Shown: piece by piece, positions 21,704-32,473 of the stretch
Numbering within the stretch: position 1 is the stretch's first letter
Layout: the number at the start of each line of letters is the position of its first letter
Assembly: GCA_032622095.1 (NCBI GenBank)
Contig: CP136065.1
Location: forward strand, 58,401,949-58,465,948
Direction: 5' to 3'
DNA: 64,000 nt
From: Siphonodentalium dalli
Lineage: Eukaryota > Mollusca > Scaphopoda > Gadilida > Siphonodentaliidae
Program-made: the position numbers and the translations under genes
The notes under the pieces: generated by a model
Told to the model about the DNA's origin: nothing
What the model saw: only the letters and a program-made list of their open reading frames with translations
Databases searched by the model: none

Positions 21704-21916
21704 CACTAATGCCCTAAATAATCAACTCATTAACACAGCAGAATTATGGGTAATTTTTCAGGATTTAGTTGGAAATATGGCTTGTTGTCATTCATCGGAA
21801 AGCTCTCAGTGAGAGCTTTCCGATGAATGGCTTCAAGCCATATTTCCGACTAAATCCTGAAAAATTACCCATAATTCTGCTGTGGTTTAAGGAGTCGATT
21901 ATTTTGGGAATTACTG
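21704..21916. mobile_element. Family E foldback MITE
   Basis: TA (21702-21703) then CACTAATGCCC; right end GGAATTACTG then TA (21917-21918). The long complementary arms meet near 21810. Confidence 0.86.
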
Positions 21917-21959
21917 TAGATGTCCCAGAACCCTGGATTATCAGCTTGCCTAAGTAAAA

Positions 21960-23110
21960 TTATGTATCCCTGATGTCTTGCTTCAATACTACCTTTATAT
22001 TGATGTCGGGTATGTCAAACTGCATGTTTTATGATTATTAGTAAGTGACTTTCAATTTGTGTTATATACCAGTTGGTGCTTCACATCAAAATGATAACTC
22101 AGGTGTGGACAGGTGAGAACCGAGAAGGGACATTGAACCCCAATATATACTGTAGTCGCATGTTTCACCTGTATCTGGGATATCAACTTCGCATAATAAT
22201 GTTTCCCCACAAATACATACATTTTGTGTATCAATTCTTTGCAAGTGTTGTGTATATACATGGTTGTGATGACACCCTGTATGGTTTCAAATGTTTTACC
22301 AATTGTTCATTGATCATAATTGCTTTATCAAAGGCAAGAGCAGACCAGTACTATCAAAGTATGCCAAAAAAAGACGTTATTTGACCGAAATAGTTATATT
22401 TTCCCACATTTAGCTATTTTGGGCCCACATGGTTTTACTTGCTAGTATGCTGAGCAATTATGAGTAAAATTCCAAATAAAAAAAAACAGCCAATTTCCTG
22501 ATTGGGTTCCCAAAATGTATATGAATGTCGATGCCATGTTTATAACATGCACGCGTAACTATTATTATTGAAGTCTTTTCATTGTGGTATACTGATTTTT
22601 GTAACATTGCATCGAAAATAGGAGACATTAGATGGATACCACAAATAAAACATTGTTAGAAAGGTCAACATCATCTTCTTTGTTTCATAAATGTAATAAT
22701 AATGTTATCGGTATGTGTTTGTGATATACAATTATAAACCAAATCGAAATGTGACTCAAAACACCAAACCTGTCGGCAGTATTGCGTCAACGATATTTAG
22801 GAAACACCAATTTATAGCAATCATGATGTCATACAGCCGCTGTCTATATTTAGGCCCGGGAAATCTCTTAATGGTGTACATGTTAGGTATGCGTACGCAC
22901 CAATAAATTAGTATTGATACCGAATATCACCCAAAGGATATACAAGTCGCTAACATATAAAATCATTTGTATATCCCTGGAAATATTGTATTATTCCCGA
23001 AAATTGCACTCTGCCCACTAAAGTGGAATGCCGGGATGAATGTAAATTACATCATGCCCACTTTAGCAGGCTACCGGGTTGAAAGAGTTAAAAAGAATGC
23101 ATTCGCACCA
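21960..23110. other. Intron sequence without a recognisable gene
   Basis: Open frames up to 103 codons (22073-22384) show no family signature and partly overlap on both strands. No repeat boundaries were recognised. Confidence 0.55.
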
Positions 23111-23562
23111 AAAGACCAGATACAACGTATTAGAAGCTCTCTAATGCTATGCTGCAAGTGACAAAGCAAACTGGTCTTGATATATATAGCAGGAATTGTA
23201 AACAAATATTGTATCAATTTCTATGAACTGCCAAGTCTAGAGGTTGCACTTCTATTTCTTCCCAGAACCTCTCACATATAATAGAGCTTTAACTCATTTG
23301 TGTGCATACAACAGAAATTCATTAGCGAAGACATCCTATTTCTTGTAGAGCTATTTGTAATCTTTAAGAACTCGTCATCCCAAACCACTTGTCATGCCTC
23401 AGGTCTCGGTGAATTACCGAACAATAAGAACTGACTCTCTGTTCACTGAAGGTAGGGAGTGGAAAAAATCTCATGCCATCATCTAGCTCTCTCTAAGCAC
23501 AATCTAAGAATTATCCTACCAGAAATGGTTTCAATAATGGGACATTCCACATTTTAGAATTA

Positions 23563-23939
23563 GGCGACACCAATTTTTAAGTCTGATTTACGAACACCTC
23601 CTACAACTTTTTTTCCATTTCATGAATAAATATAAAACTTTTTTCTCCCAAATTTTTTTACACGCGTTCTGATTTTCATGTGCTGTCGTATCCGGTTCTG
23701 CTTGTGATCATTTACTGATCCATATTTTCATGTATTTCATGACAAGAAATGTCTTGTTTGGTTCAGAATTTCATTCAAAAACATTTTTTCACAATTTTTG
23801 TAAAATTTATGTAAAATTCCACGATTTACTTTATATAAATTGGGGGGACAATTTTTTTTATTTTTTATTTTTTTCCCTCCTGCATCTACTTTTTTTCTCC
23901 CCACATGTTCGTAAACCAGACTTAAAATTTGGTGTCGCC
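23563..23939. mobile_element. Family L MITE, 377 bp, TTA target (PIF/Harbinger-like)
   Basis: Ends GGCGACACCAATTTTTAAG and CTTAAAATTTGGTGTCGCC are inverted repeats of about 33 bp. TTA flanks both sides (23560-23562, 23940-23942). Copy 1 of the duplication reads AGAATTAGCGATAA at 21524-21537, with a single TTA and no element. A TTA/TAA 3-bp target is the PIF/Harbinger hallmark. No transposase frame. Confidence 0.88.
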
Positions 23940-23988
23940 TTAGCGATAAAATTTTGTGGGGAAACCCTGATACAACATTTTTTTCCCG

Positions 23989-24430
23989 AATAAATAAGAC
24001 AGAACACAACTCGCATCTTAATCGAGACTCTTTTATCGAATGAGTTGCAGGTGGCGCAAGGATATATTTCGCGAGAGCGTAGCTCGAGCGAAATAATACT
24101 TTGCGCCGTCTGCAACAAGTTCGATAAAAGATTCGAGATTATGATGCAAGTTGTGTTCTGTATTTATTCTACACCATTCAGTTATATTTATATCACTTGT
24201 CATCGCGCCAACAAAATTACCGCGCGTCTTTACATTGATTCAAGTGGATTAATGCTATTTCGAAAAGCCGCGCCTGAAGTCAGATAAGTCCAATCAATGA
24301 ATTTCAATTTCTTGGCGACATCGTCAACAAGAATAGTATTGTATTCCACTAGAGGTATACACTAATATGTATTCAATGGCTGGGATTCCGTTGAATACAT
24401 GTGCCTCACGTCGATGGGTGTGGAATAATG
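23989..24430. mobile_element. Family H element with long hairpin
   Basis: 'CTTTTATCGAATGAGTTGCA' at 24030-24049 and its partner 'TGCAACAAGTTCGATAAAAG' at 24111-24130 form a long stem, extended outward by 'CAGAACACAACTCGCATC' and 'GCAAGTTGTGTTCTG'. The outer part, including TATTCCACTAGAGGTAT, is shared with 63640-64000 and inverted at 47380-47765. The stretch is absent from copy 1 of the duplication, so it is probably an insertion. Class unknown. Confidence 0.65.
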
Positions 24431-24712
24431 ACATTTATACTTGAAAAATTGACAAATTCTCTACTTATGTTATAATCGAACCCGTAGATTGACTAGATTC
24501 TACATATGTAAAAAAAAAAAAAAATGCCAGATACAACATTTTAGAAGCCCTCCAAGCTACACATGCTGCAAGGGACAAAGCACACTGGCCTTGTTATATA
24601 TAGCAGGAATTGTAAAAAGTACTCAATCAAATTCTATGAACTTCCAAGTCTACTTGTTGCACTTTTTATATCTATTTCTTCCCAGAACCTCTCACATTTA
24701 ATAGAGCTTTAA

Positions 24713-25104
24713 CCCTTTACCCAACAGAAGGGCCCTGTGCCAATGCATTATCTTATATATGCGAGTCGACCATAGGTCGCCTCGCATTTATAAGAGAATG
24801 CATTGGCTTAACACATTAAAAATTATAAAATTGTTAAAGAATGTAAGAAAAAATGGTAAAAAGTGTTAAAAAAAGATTTTTTTTAGGCCAATGCATTCTC
24901 TTATATATGCGAGGCGACCTATGGTCGACTCGCATATATAAGAGAATGCATTGGCACAGGGCATAACTGTAACTATCACAATGTGGTCAAGGAGCCAGTT
25001 CCAATGATATCCATATTTGTATGGTTCTATTGAGACAGACCGAAGATATTTTAGGCTGTTGAAGCTTTATTTGGCCGGTTTTGGCCGTTTTGTTGGGTAA
25101 AGGG
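24713..25104 (-). mobile_element. Family A MITE, 392 bp, proven TTAA target
   Basis: TTAA at 24709-24712 and 25105-25108. Copies 1 and 2 of the duplication read GAGCTTTAAATCATT (21257-21270) and GAGCTTTAACTCATT (23284-23298), uninterrupted. This shows insertion into, and duplication of, TTAA. Two inverted shared hairpins inside. Confidence 0.93.
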
Positions 25105-25244
25105 TTAAATCATTGGTGTGGCCACTACAGAAATTCATTAGGGAAGACATCCTCTTTCTTGTAGAGCTAATTGTAATCTTTAAGAGCTCCTCATCCCAAA
25201 CCATTTGTCATGCCTCAGCACTTAGAAAATTGCAGAACAATAAT

Positions 25245-25469
25245 ACCTGACAAGTAGTTCCCTTAGAAAATGTTCAGATAATAAGTTCAACAAACATTTG
25301 TTGAAGTTATTATCTGAACATTTCCCTCCAATAAATACGCACTCATTCTGCACTTGTATTATCTGCCGTCTGCTTATTTTGTTTTTGAAAACCCCTCCAA
25401 GTGAATAATAGACCATTTCAATGTATACCTTTATAACTGAGTGGGAAAATCCATTTACTAAAGAAAGGG
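25245..25469 (+). mobile_element. Family D MITE (left end lost)
   Basis: Starts 'ACAAGTAGTTCCCTTAG'. Core AATGTTCAGATAATAAG with inverted partner at 25267-25323. Right end 'CCATTTACTAAAGAAAGGG' followed by TTAA (25470-25473). The right flank TTAAGAACTCG matches the uninterrupted site in copy 2 (about 23364), so TTAA is the target here too. Confidence 0.8.
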
Positions 25470-25599
25470 TTAAGAACTCGTCATCTCAAACCACTTGTCA
25501 TGCTTCAGCACTCGGTGAATTACCGAACAATAAGAACTGACTGTCTGTTCACAGAAGGCAGCGAGTGGAAAAAAATCCATGCCACCATCTCTGTCGAAG

Positions 25600-26660
25600 C
25601 AATTCTATTCCTGGGTTTCCCATCAGTCTTAATAACTTCTTTAGTTCTTTGATTGATCAGACTTTTGGTTGCTCTTCAGTGCAGTATGCTGACTTACCCT
25701 TTATAAACTCAGTGTTTGTCAAGCTATGCGTTTTAACCATCCCATTGCGCAGGTAGCATTTTACAATTCCATGGGTTCTGGGAAGGCTGAAAATAGAAAA
25801 ATAAATATCTGGGGGTGGGGTGAGGGGGTGCATAATTGCATGTGTAGTCTTTTGTTAAATGTGACATTACTGGTTTGATGATTTAATTGTTTTATAAAAC
25901 TGTAAAAGTTTACCAAAAAGTGAACAATTTTGATGCGTAACATGATTTGCCTATTCAGCTCAAGCCAACTCTGTGTTTGGTTACAGAAAAATAGCCAGAT
26001 TTCTCGCCCCTGAATCTACGCTTGCAAGACAATATTTAGATCTATCTGACATAGCTCTATCAGGTAGAAGAAGCTTATTTACTGACAATCGCTCGGTCCT
26101 GGTTTACTTTTGTGTTGAGAATGGTCAATTTTAGTCAAAAATTGGTTTAAAAAGGGGTGTTCTGTGTGTGCAAAGTAAGGGGCATAACTCATTGACAAAT
26201 GGTACAGACAACCCAAAGTGCAAACATGTGTTTACACCTACCATTTCTGTGGAAAATAAAAAATATATATGCTTGATTGGGCCTATGCTAAAGATGATGG
26301 CTCAGCATAGATCAGACCTGTTTACTTTTAAAATTGGAAATCTGGAGATTTGTCCTCAAGAAAGAGGGAGATTTAGTGAAAAATCTGGAGATTTTTTTCG
26401 ATAAGAGTATCACGAAAAAAACTTCATATTTTTCATTTAAATGTCACATAGACTGTTTGTTGCATTTGGTTTGCATCTGCCACAATTAACGGCCTTGACA
26501 CCAAGATTTGAAGTACAGTATCCCCTGTGCTGGAAATTGTGTATTGCTACCTCAATGTAGTTCACAAATTTCTGTGTTGAACCACTGATGTTATACTCTT
26601 GGATGAATGTTCCATAGTAGAAGTTTGGTTGAATTTTGGGTAATTTTATAGCACACATTG
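25600..26660. other. Intron sequence without a recognisable gene
   Basis: AT-rich intron sequence. A 78-codon frame at 26168-26404 has no recognised domain. Confidence 0.55.
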
Positions 26661-26665
26661 ATATA

Positions 26666-26883
26666 CAGTAATGCCCGAAGTATATAATATGACCCTTTAA
26701 CCACAGCAGAATTATGGGAAATTTTTCAGGATTTAGACGGAAATATGGCTTGTTGCCATTCATCGGAAAGCTCTCACCAAGAGCGTTCCGATGAATGGCA
26801 GCAAGACATATTTCCGACTAAATCCTGAAAAATTTACCATAATTCTGCTGTGGTTTAGGGGTCGATTATTTAGGATATTACTG
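26666..26883. mobile_element. Family E foldback MITE
   Basis: TA (26664-26665) then CAGTAATGCCC; right end GGATATTACTG then TA (26884-26885). Arms meet near 26775. Confidence 0.87.
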
Positions 26884-26885
26884 TA

Positions 26886-27455
26886 CAGAGAGTGAGTGGG
26901 GAGAGTCAACCTTCCCTAGATAGAGAGGTGTGGGGCTCAGTGATTATGACCCCATGCTATTATAGCCAACATATGCTGTGCTTCCACCACTTGCGCTGAA
27001 AATACTATTGCCTGCACCCACCCCCTGAAAAAATTAACTTTTTAATCATTTGAATCAAACGAAACTAGGTTTTGATATGTGTTAATAAAATGTACAGTTC
27101 GTTGTTTGGTCCAATGAATTTTGCAGAATTTAATTATCTTGTTTTCAAAAAAAATAAAAAATACCCAAAATGCCACCTTTTCGGAGGATGTGTTGCCAAG
27201 TGGCTATAAGTTACAGTAGTTATATGGCCAGAGTTGTTGACAATTCCATAAAACACCTAAAACTAGAGTCCAATCAGATCCAATCTACACCTCAGTATCG
27301 ATTTACAGCATTAGATGAGATTAATTAGATAAGTAATTATTTATAGGTGGAGATCAATGTTACAGGATATAGAATTATTGATATCGACAGATGATGTTGG
27401 TGATCGGAAATATAGTAGGTCCGGAAATCCAAGCAGCCCGCCTGTGTTTCTCATA
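26886..27455. other. Intron sequence without a recognisable gene
   Basis: AT-rich. No gene, RNA or repeat boundary recognised. Confidence 0.5.
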
Positions 27456-27460
27456 ATTAA

Positions 27461-27940
27461 CACTTTCTTTACTATATGGATACTCCCATCAGTTATAAAA
27501 GTATACATTGGAATGGTATATTAATCACTTGAAAGGGTGTTCAAGAAATAATGAGCAGGCTGCTGATGAGAGAATGACAAATGGATCCATTGCAGACGAA
27601 TTCTTATTCAATGGTGGGAAATGTTCAGATAATATGTTCAACAAATGGCTTATGGCAGCGGCCCTCCAGTCATAGGTTAGGGAACATGATCAAAACACTA
27701 GTGTCTAATCTTATAAACCCACTTCATATAATCACAAGCTTCTAAAACTATACTGTGACCAGATGATAAACATTCTAGCTCTTAGTTTATATTCCCAAGA
27801 AAAAGAAACAATGTAGACCAAGGTTCAAGCTGATTTCCCCCAATACAGAATAAAGTAGATAATTTCATATCCAAATTGTTAGTTTATCATTTCTTATGGG
27901 AAACTACTTGTCAATGGGTCTTTAGTGTAGAAATGGTTAC
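27461..27940 (-). mobile_element. Family D MITE interrupted by a foldback arm
   Basis: TTAA (27457-27460) then CACTTTCTTTACTATATGG. The D sequence runs inverted to 'AACAAATGGCTTATGG' at 27654. The expected other end reappears at about 27892-27936 ('TTATGGGAAACTAC' to 'GTAGAAATGG', then TTAC). Between them lies the left arm of the foldback at 27655-28203. Confidence 0.65.
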
Positions 27941-28203
27941 TGAGTAACGGAGCCATATTGGGATAACGGCAATAGGGAACCCATGTTTGCTATTTGAAGA
28001 AAAAAACTTTAAAGCTCCTGTGAAATGGGGAAATCAGCTTGAATCTTGGTCTACATTGTTTCATTTTCTTGGGCATAACCAAGAGCTAGAAAGTTTCTCT
28101 TCTGGTCACTGTATATTTTTAGAAGCTTGTGATTAATGAAGTGAATTTATAAGATTAGACATTAGTGTTTTGAGCATGTGCTGGATGATGGAGGGCCGCT
28201 GTC
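27655..28203. repeat. Foldback repeat with arms of about 190 bp
   Basis: GCAGCGGCCCTCC at 27655-27667 pairs with GGAGGGCCGCTGTC at 28190-28203. Matching continues through 'AAAACACTAGTGTCTAATC', 'CACAAGCTTCTAAAA', 'AATGTAGACCAAG' and 'CAAGCTGATTTCCCC'. The arms are diverged. The loop (about 27846-28023) contains one end of a family D MITE. Confidence 0.75.
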
Positions 28204-28209
28204 ATGGCT

Positions 28210-29400
28210 GACTCCTGATACCGGGAAGCTAATAAGATAACCTAATGACTGGGTGTATTATTCAATACACACCCCTCACAATATTATCTAACATCAAGAC
28301 GAATTTCTCAAAACATTTGTTATATGTTGTGTTTGGCAATCAGTGCCTGTTCATTACAGGAGGATTTCAGCATGTACATATGTACCCAAGGATGATGGAA
28401 CTGAGCTCAATGCTTTATATCTAGTTTAATTCACCCTGTGTTTCCAGAGGTCCACCAACTCGTATTTTAACAAGGTTTCATTATACCCACAATTTTCAAA
28501 GAAAAATGGGGGGGGGGAAGTACTAGTACTAGATTTACTTTGTCCATCCGTCTGTCCATCTATACTGGTACTGGACAAAAAGACAGGCACCAATTGGTTG
28601 GTGTCGTCATTAATAATTTTGTGCCTGTCAAATAAATATTCACAATGTATTTGTCTTCTGTTATGGGACAATCCAGGCATTTAATAGAAAAAAATGAAAA
28701 TTTATGCACATGACACATACTTTTGTTATAACTCGCAACTGCACAAGTTTCCTAGCTGAACTTGTATTGGAGTCACTTGATCTCATGAATGAGGCACGTG
28801 TTATTAAATTATCAGTATAATAACGTGTGCTGCAATTGGATAAAACAGAAATGTCCAATGTTATTTGTTTGCTTTAGTGGCTATATTGGACATGCATTAA
28901 CTATCAGTTTAAAGAACTGAATAAGTGCCCAATATGTCTTTAAAAATCATTATATTTATTGCTAAAACAGCCACCAATAATGAGATTTTCACCTTTGTAC
29001 TGCAATAATTCTCTCATCGACAACGAAATGCCAGACAGGTGTAGACAGCAAAGGTTTGTAAAATCTTCTACATCCCTATCTGTTATAAACAAATAGATTG
29101 AGACCGATAGAGATCCACAGGAGCAAGAGTGATATGTGCCTGTGAGAGATTACACCAATACCTGCTGCATCACGCTCTAATCTGTCTGCGTTAGCACATT
29201 CTATGAAGTGACCTCTGCTGGGATTTAAGAAAGGGTGTTGATTCACCTGTTTCTATTATCATATCATTGTGCAAGGTCAATCATGATCCTTCGCTTAGAA
29301 TATCGGTCCTTAGCATGTATTTTAGTCCGCTTATAAAGTTTTTTCATGTTAAATTTATGTGTCCTTCTGCCAAGTTTATTCTTTAATTTGATTCAGAATT
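28210..29400. other. Intron sequence without a recognisable gene
   Basis: AT-rich intron sequence with a G run at about 28507-28518 beside 'TTTGTCCATCCGTCTGTCC' (28541-28559), a TCCG-type motif as at 16944. No gene recognised. Confidence 0.5.
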
Positions 29401-29405
29401 TTTAA

Positions 29406-29660
29406 CCCTTTCATGACGGGAGCTGCGCTAGCGCAGCATTAAAGATACTGTGCCAGTGCATTCTCTTATATATGCGAGTCTCCCACAGGGAGCCTCACAT
29501 ATATAAGAGAATGCACTGGCTTGCAAAGTCTTGGTAAATATTGTTAGGCCAATGTATTCTCGTATATATGTGAGGCTCCCTATTGGAGACTCGCATATAT
29601 AAGAGAATGCATTGGCATAGGGTTTTTGCAAAATTTCATGAAAGTCCAGTCATGAAAGCG
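29406..29660 (-). mobile_element. Family B MITE, complete, TTAA-flanked
   Basis: TTAA at 29402-29405 and 29661-29664. Ends CCCTTTCATGACGGGAGC and 'CCAGTCATGAAAGCG'. Two inverted hairpins of the shared cassette, here with the B-type centre TCTCCCACAGGGAGCC. No coding capacity. Confidence 0.85.
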
Positions 29661-29839
29661 TTAAACTGGATTGATCTGGGGCCTTGGAAACATGGAACAG
29701 CCTTGAATTTGACAAATTACCATTCAAAGCATCGAAAGTGCAGATAACGCAGTCACTGCATGTGATACAAGAATGATGTGTTGTGTTGTCTAAAAAATAA
29801 ATGTTGAGTAAGACTATTGATGATTCTTATCTGAACGTC

Positions 29840-31060
29840 CTAGCTGAGTGTTTCACTTCACGTTACACTAAGCCGCTTGTCTCGTCTTGGTGACGGGACA
29901 ATCCCCTCAAGAAGCCATTATAATTTTTCCTGAGAACCCTAGATATCGATTGATCTGAGACAGGTTAATCTGAACACATCAGGCGATGTACTCCTCTCTA
30001 TAATTACTAAAGTATCTCTCCTGTATTCTATAGATGTCTTGCTATTAGAATTTACAACTAAGTACATTTGTTGAACTTATTATCTGAACATTTCCCAACA
30101 ATGAAAAGCAATCCTTCTGCGCTTGTTTTATTTATCACTGCATATATTTTTTTTAAGAATGGCATTGTGTGTTGAAAATTTAGTTAAAAAATTTATCCAA
30201 AAAATATTATGTTTAAGCAAGATTATTCACCATGATCATCTGAAGACCCCAGAGGAGTGTTTCACATAACGTTACACTAAGCCACTTGTCTCGCCTCGGT
30301 GACAGGACAACCTGAAGAAGCCACTATAAGTTTTCCTAAGAACCCTAAATATCGATTGATCTGAATACATCAGGCGATGTACTCCTCTCTATAATTACTA
30401 AAGTATCTCTTTTGTATTCTATAGATGTCTGTGCTATTAGAATTTACAACTTCATTTCATTTCTCAATTTTAGAACTTCCTGTATAATTCAATGATGAGA
30501 GAACGAGGGTCCTCATGACGAGTTCTTCTATGTGTCTCTAAGAGACACTGGAGATAAATGAGGGGATAATGCAGTCTCAGTTAACTACAGTCCAACATAA
30601 AAATAGTTGGTCTGATTACCTGTTGTAGACTTTCTATTTTCCAAATAGAACTCACTATTAGTAGCTCAAAGATAAAAGTTTCCAGAACCCTAAATATCAA
30701 TTGATTGGAGACAGGTTAACCGGAACACATCAGGCCATACTCCTCTCTATAATTACTAAAGTATCTCTCCTGTATTCTATAGATTAGAATTTACAACTGC
30801 ATTTCATCTCTCCATTTTAGAACTTTCTGTATAATTCAATGATGAGTGAACATGGGTCTTCTAGATGAGTACTTTTAGTGTCTCTAAGAAATGCAATCTT
30901 GCATATAACTAGAGATAAATTTGGGGACAATGCAGTCTCAGTTAACTACAGACCAACATAAAAATAGTTGGTCTGATTACCTGTCCTAGACTTTCTATTT
31001 TCCATATCAATAGCACCAATCAGAACTCACTATAATTAGTAGCTCAAAGATAGTGTGTCC
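29840..31060. repeat. Local tandem triplication, unit about 400 bp
   Basis: 'CTCTATAATTACTAAAGTATC' type blocks recur near 29995, 30385 and 30744, each ending in 'TTCTATAGAT' and 'AGAATTTACAACT'. 'GTTTCACTTCACGTTACAC' recurs in units 1 and 2. 'CAGTCTCAGTTAACTACAG' and 'AAAAATAGTTGGTCTGATT' recur in units 2 and 3. Unit 1 is cut short by family D-derived sequence. A relative of the end of unit 3 lies at about 53470-53700. Confidence 0.8.
30063..30120 (+). mobile_element. Family D fragment
   Basis: 'CATTTGTTGAACTTATTATC' then 'TGAACATTTCCCAACAATG' match the D core. Neither end is present. Confidence 0.65.
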
Positions 31061-31337
31061 AATCGAAACTATTAACGTAATTTGACGTGACATAATTTGA
31101 GGGAAGTTTGCATGCATCGTAGAAATGACAATATGACAGGACTACTATAGACTCAGCATGTTAGTATGACTCGGGAGTATATGTTTACACAGACTGGGGA
31201 TAATGATGTTGTGTTTCATGATATTCAATGGTAAACCTCTCGTTTTACTGTCACCAAGTAATTTGTTGGTGCAAAATGCCACGATTTCTTGAATGAGTGC
31301 AACTTTTATTCATGGCCTTTAACATCCCTTAACACAT

Positions 31338-31386
31338 ACAGTAATGCCCAAAATAATCAACTCCTTAACCACAGCAGAATTATGGG
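31338..31386 (+). mobile_element. Family E fragment (one arm tip)
   Basis: 'CAGTAATGCCCAAAATAATC' through 'GCAGAATTATGGGT', then unrelated sequence. The other arm is missing. Confidence 0.7.
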
Positions 31387-31639
31387 TTTGTGTGTTGTAT
31401 CCTTCAAGCGAAACATAACACGTTTACTGTCGACTCCCAGTCAATTACATGCAAAAAGTATGAGATAACTCGTAGTCGGCAGTCAATGTGTTAATGTCAG
31501 TTATATTTTTGAAGGAGTGTGGTTGACTTAACAGCAAGTTATACTTCCATTGGAAAGATTCTGGATAAATTGAGTAGAAGAGACTACTTAATCAAACATA
31601 ATAGCAATTACACATTCAAAATCAAATTGAATAGTGAAG

Positions 31640-31785
31640 TGGGGACCAGTATATAAGGCGACTTGGGAGATATTTTCCCCCTATTAAAATTGTGTCACTT
31701 CTCCTTATTTTTATCCCAGGGAGAAGTGACTTCTCTCTCATATACCAGTATGCATATATCCCAACAGCATATTTAAAGTGTATTT
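31640..31785 (+). repeat. Dispersed repeat J, partner of 7645-7765
   Basis: 'GAGAAGTGACTTCTCTCTC' and 'TATCCCAACAGCATATTTAA' correspond to the reverse complement of 7645-7765. A short GAAGTGAC hairpin lies at about 31695-31735. Confidence 0.55.
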
Positions 31786-31809
31786 CCTGTTTATAATGGT
31801 GTGTTTACT

Positions 31810-32274
31810 CATTATAGGTTACAGTGAAGTAATTATTTCCCATAGGCCTCAGTGTTAACATATAATGGCCTGCAGACCTGAAAATCCACGAATTGTGATA
31901 CATGAGTACATGATCACCAGGATTGGTACCTACGCAAAGTTTCTGCATGAAAAAAATCGTATAGTCGGGCATGGAATATACCTTTAAATTTGGGATTAAA
32001 AATCTGGAGTCAGAAGTCCATGAAAAAAATATTTACATTTTTTACCGCACACCAAAAAAAATCAATCTAGGAACCACATGCTTTACAATGTGCCAATGTT
32101 TTGTTTGGCATCTGAAATTTCAAGAGGAGTGATTGCATGTATTTTATATGTTTAAATATCGAAACTACTATTGACCAACCAGAGCCCAGAATTTTTTTAA
32201 TTCTCTCCTACATCTTGGTCCAAAATCCGTTGGAGGGCGCCACCAATCAAATTACTTCACTGTAACCTATAATG
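31810..32274. mobile_element. Unclassified 465-bp element with 25-bp inverted ends
   Basis: CATTATAGGTTACAGTGAAG at 31810-31829 continues with TAATT and is perfectly inverted at 32250-32274. The interior is unique in this window and has no coding frame. The target-site duplication is not evident, so the class is open. Confidence 0.75.
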
Positions 32275-32473
32275 ATTTAATATATGGGTTCCAAGTATGT
32301 ACTACATTATACTTATTGGATCATAGAAGCCTGATATTGTTGGTGTGTTAATTGAACTTCAGCCTTTATGACTTCTCCCTGATAACTGTCCACTTCTCCC
32401 TAATAGCAAATAGGAAGAAATGACATCTCCCAATATGAAACTCCTAGGCTGCTCCCTGTCAGAAATCTCTTAA

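Larger units (their letters stand above)
23112..24508 (+). repeat. Segmental duplication copy 2 (of 3)
   Basis: Same ordered blocks as copy 1, from 'CCAGATACAACG' to 'GTAGATTGACTAGATTCTAC'. It is lengthened by a family L element (23563-23939) and family H sequence (about 23989-24430). It lacks the family E and family A insertions found at the equivalent places in copies 1 and 3. Confidence 0.85.
24525..25600 (+). repeat. Segmental duplication copy 3 (of 3), with two MITE insertions
   Basis: Blocks run from 'CCAGATACAACA' to the CATCCCAAACCATTTGTC block, with family A inserted at 24713-25104. After a family D element (25245-25469), a second fragment 'TTAAGAACTCGTCATC' onward repeats material already present at 25180-25245. 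The region therefore holds an extra partial copy. Confidence 0.8.
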
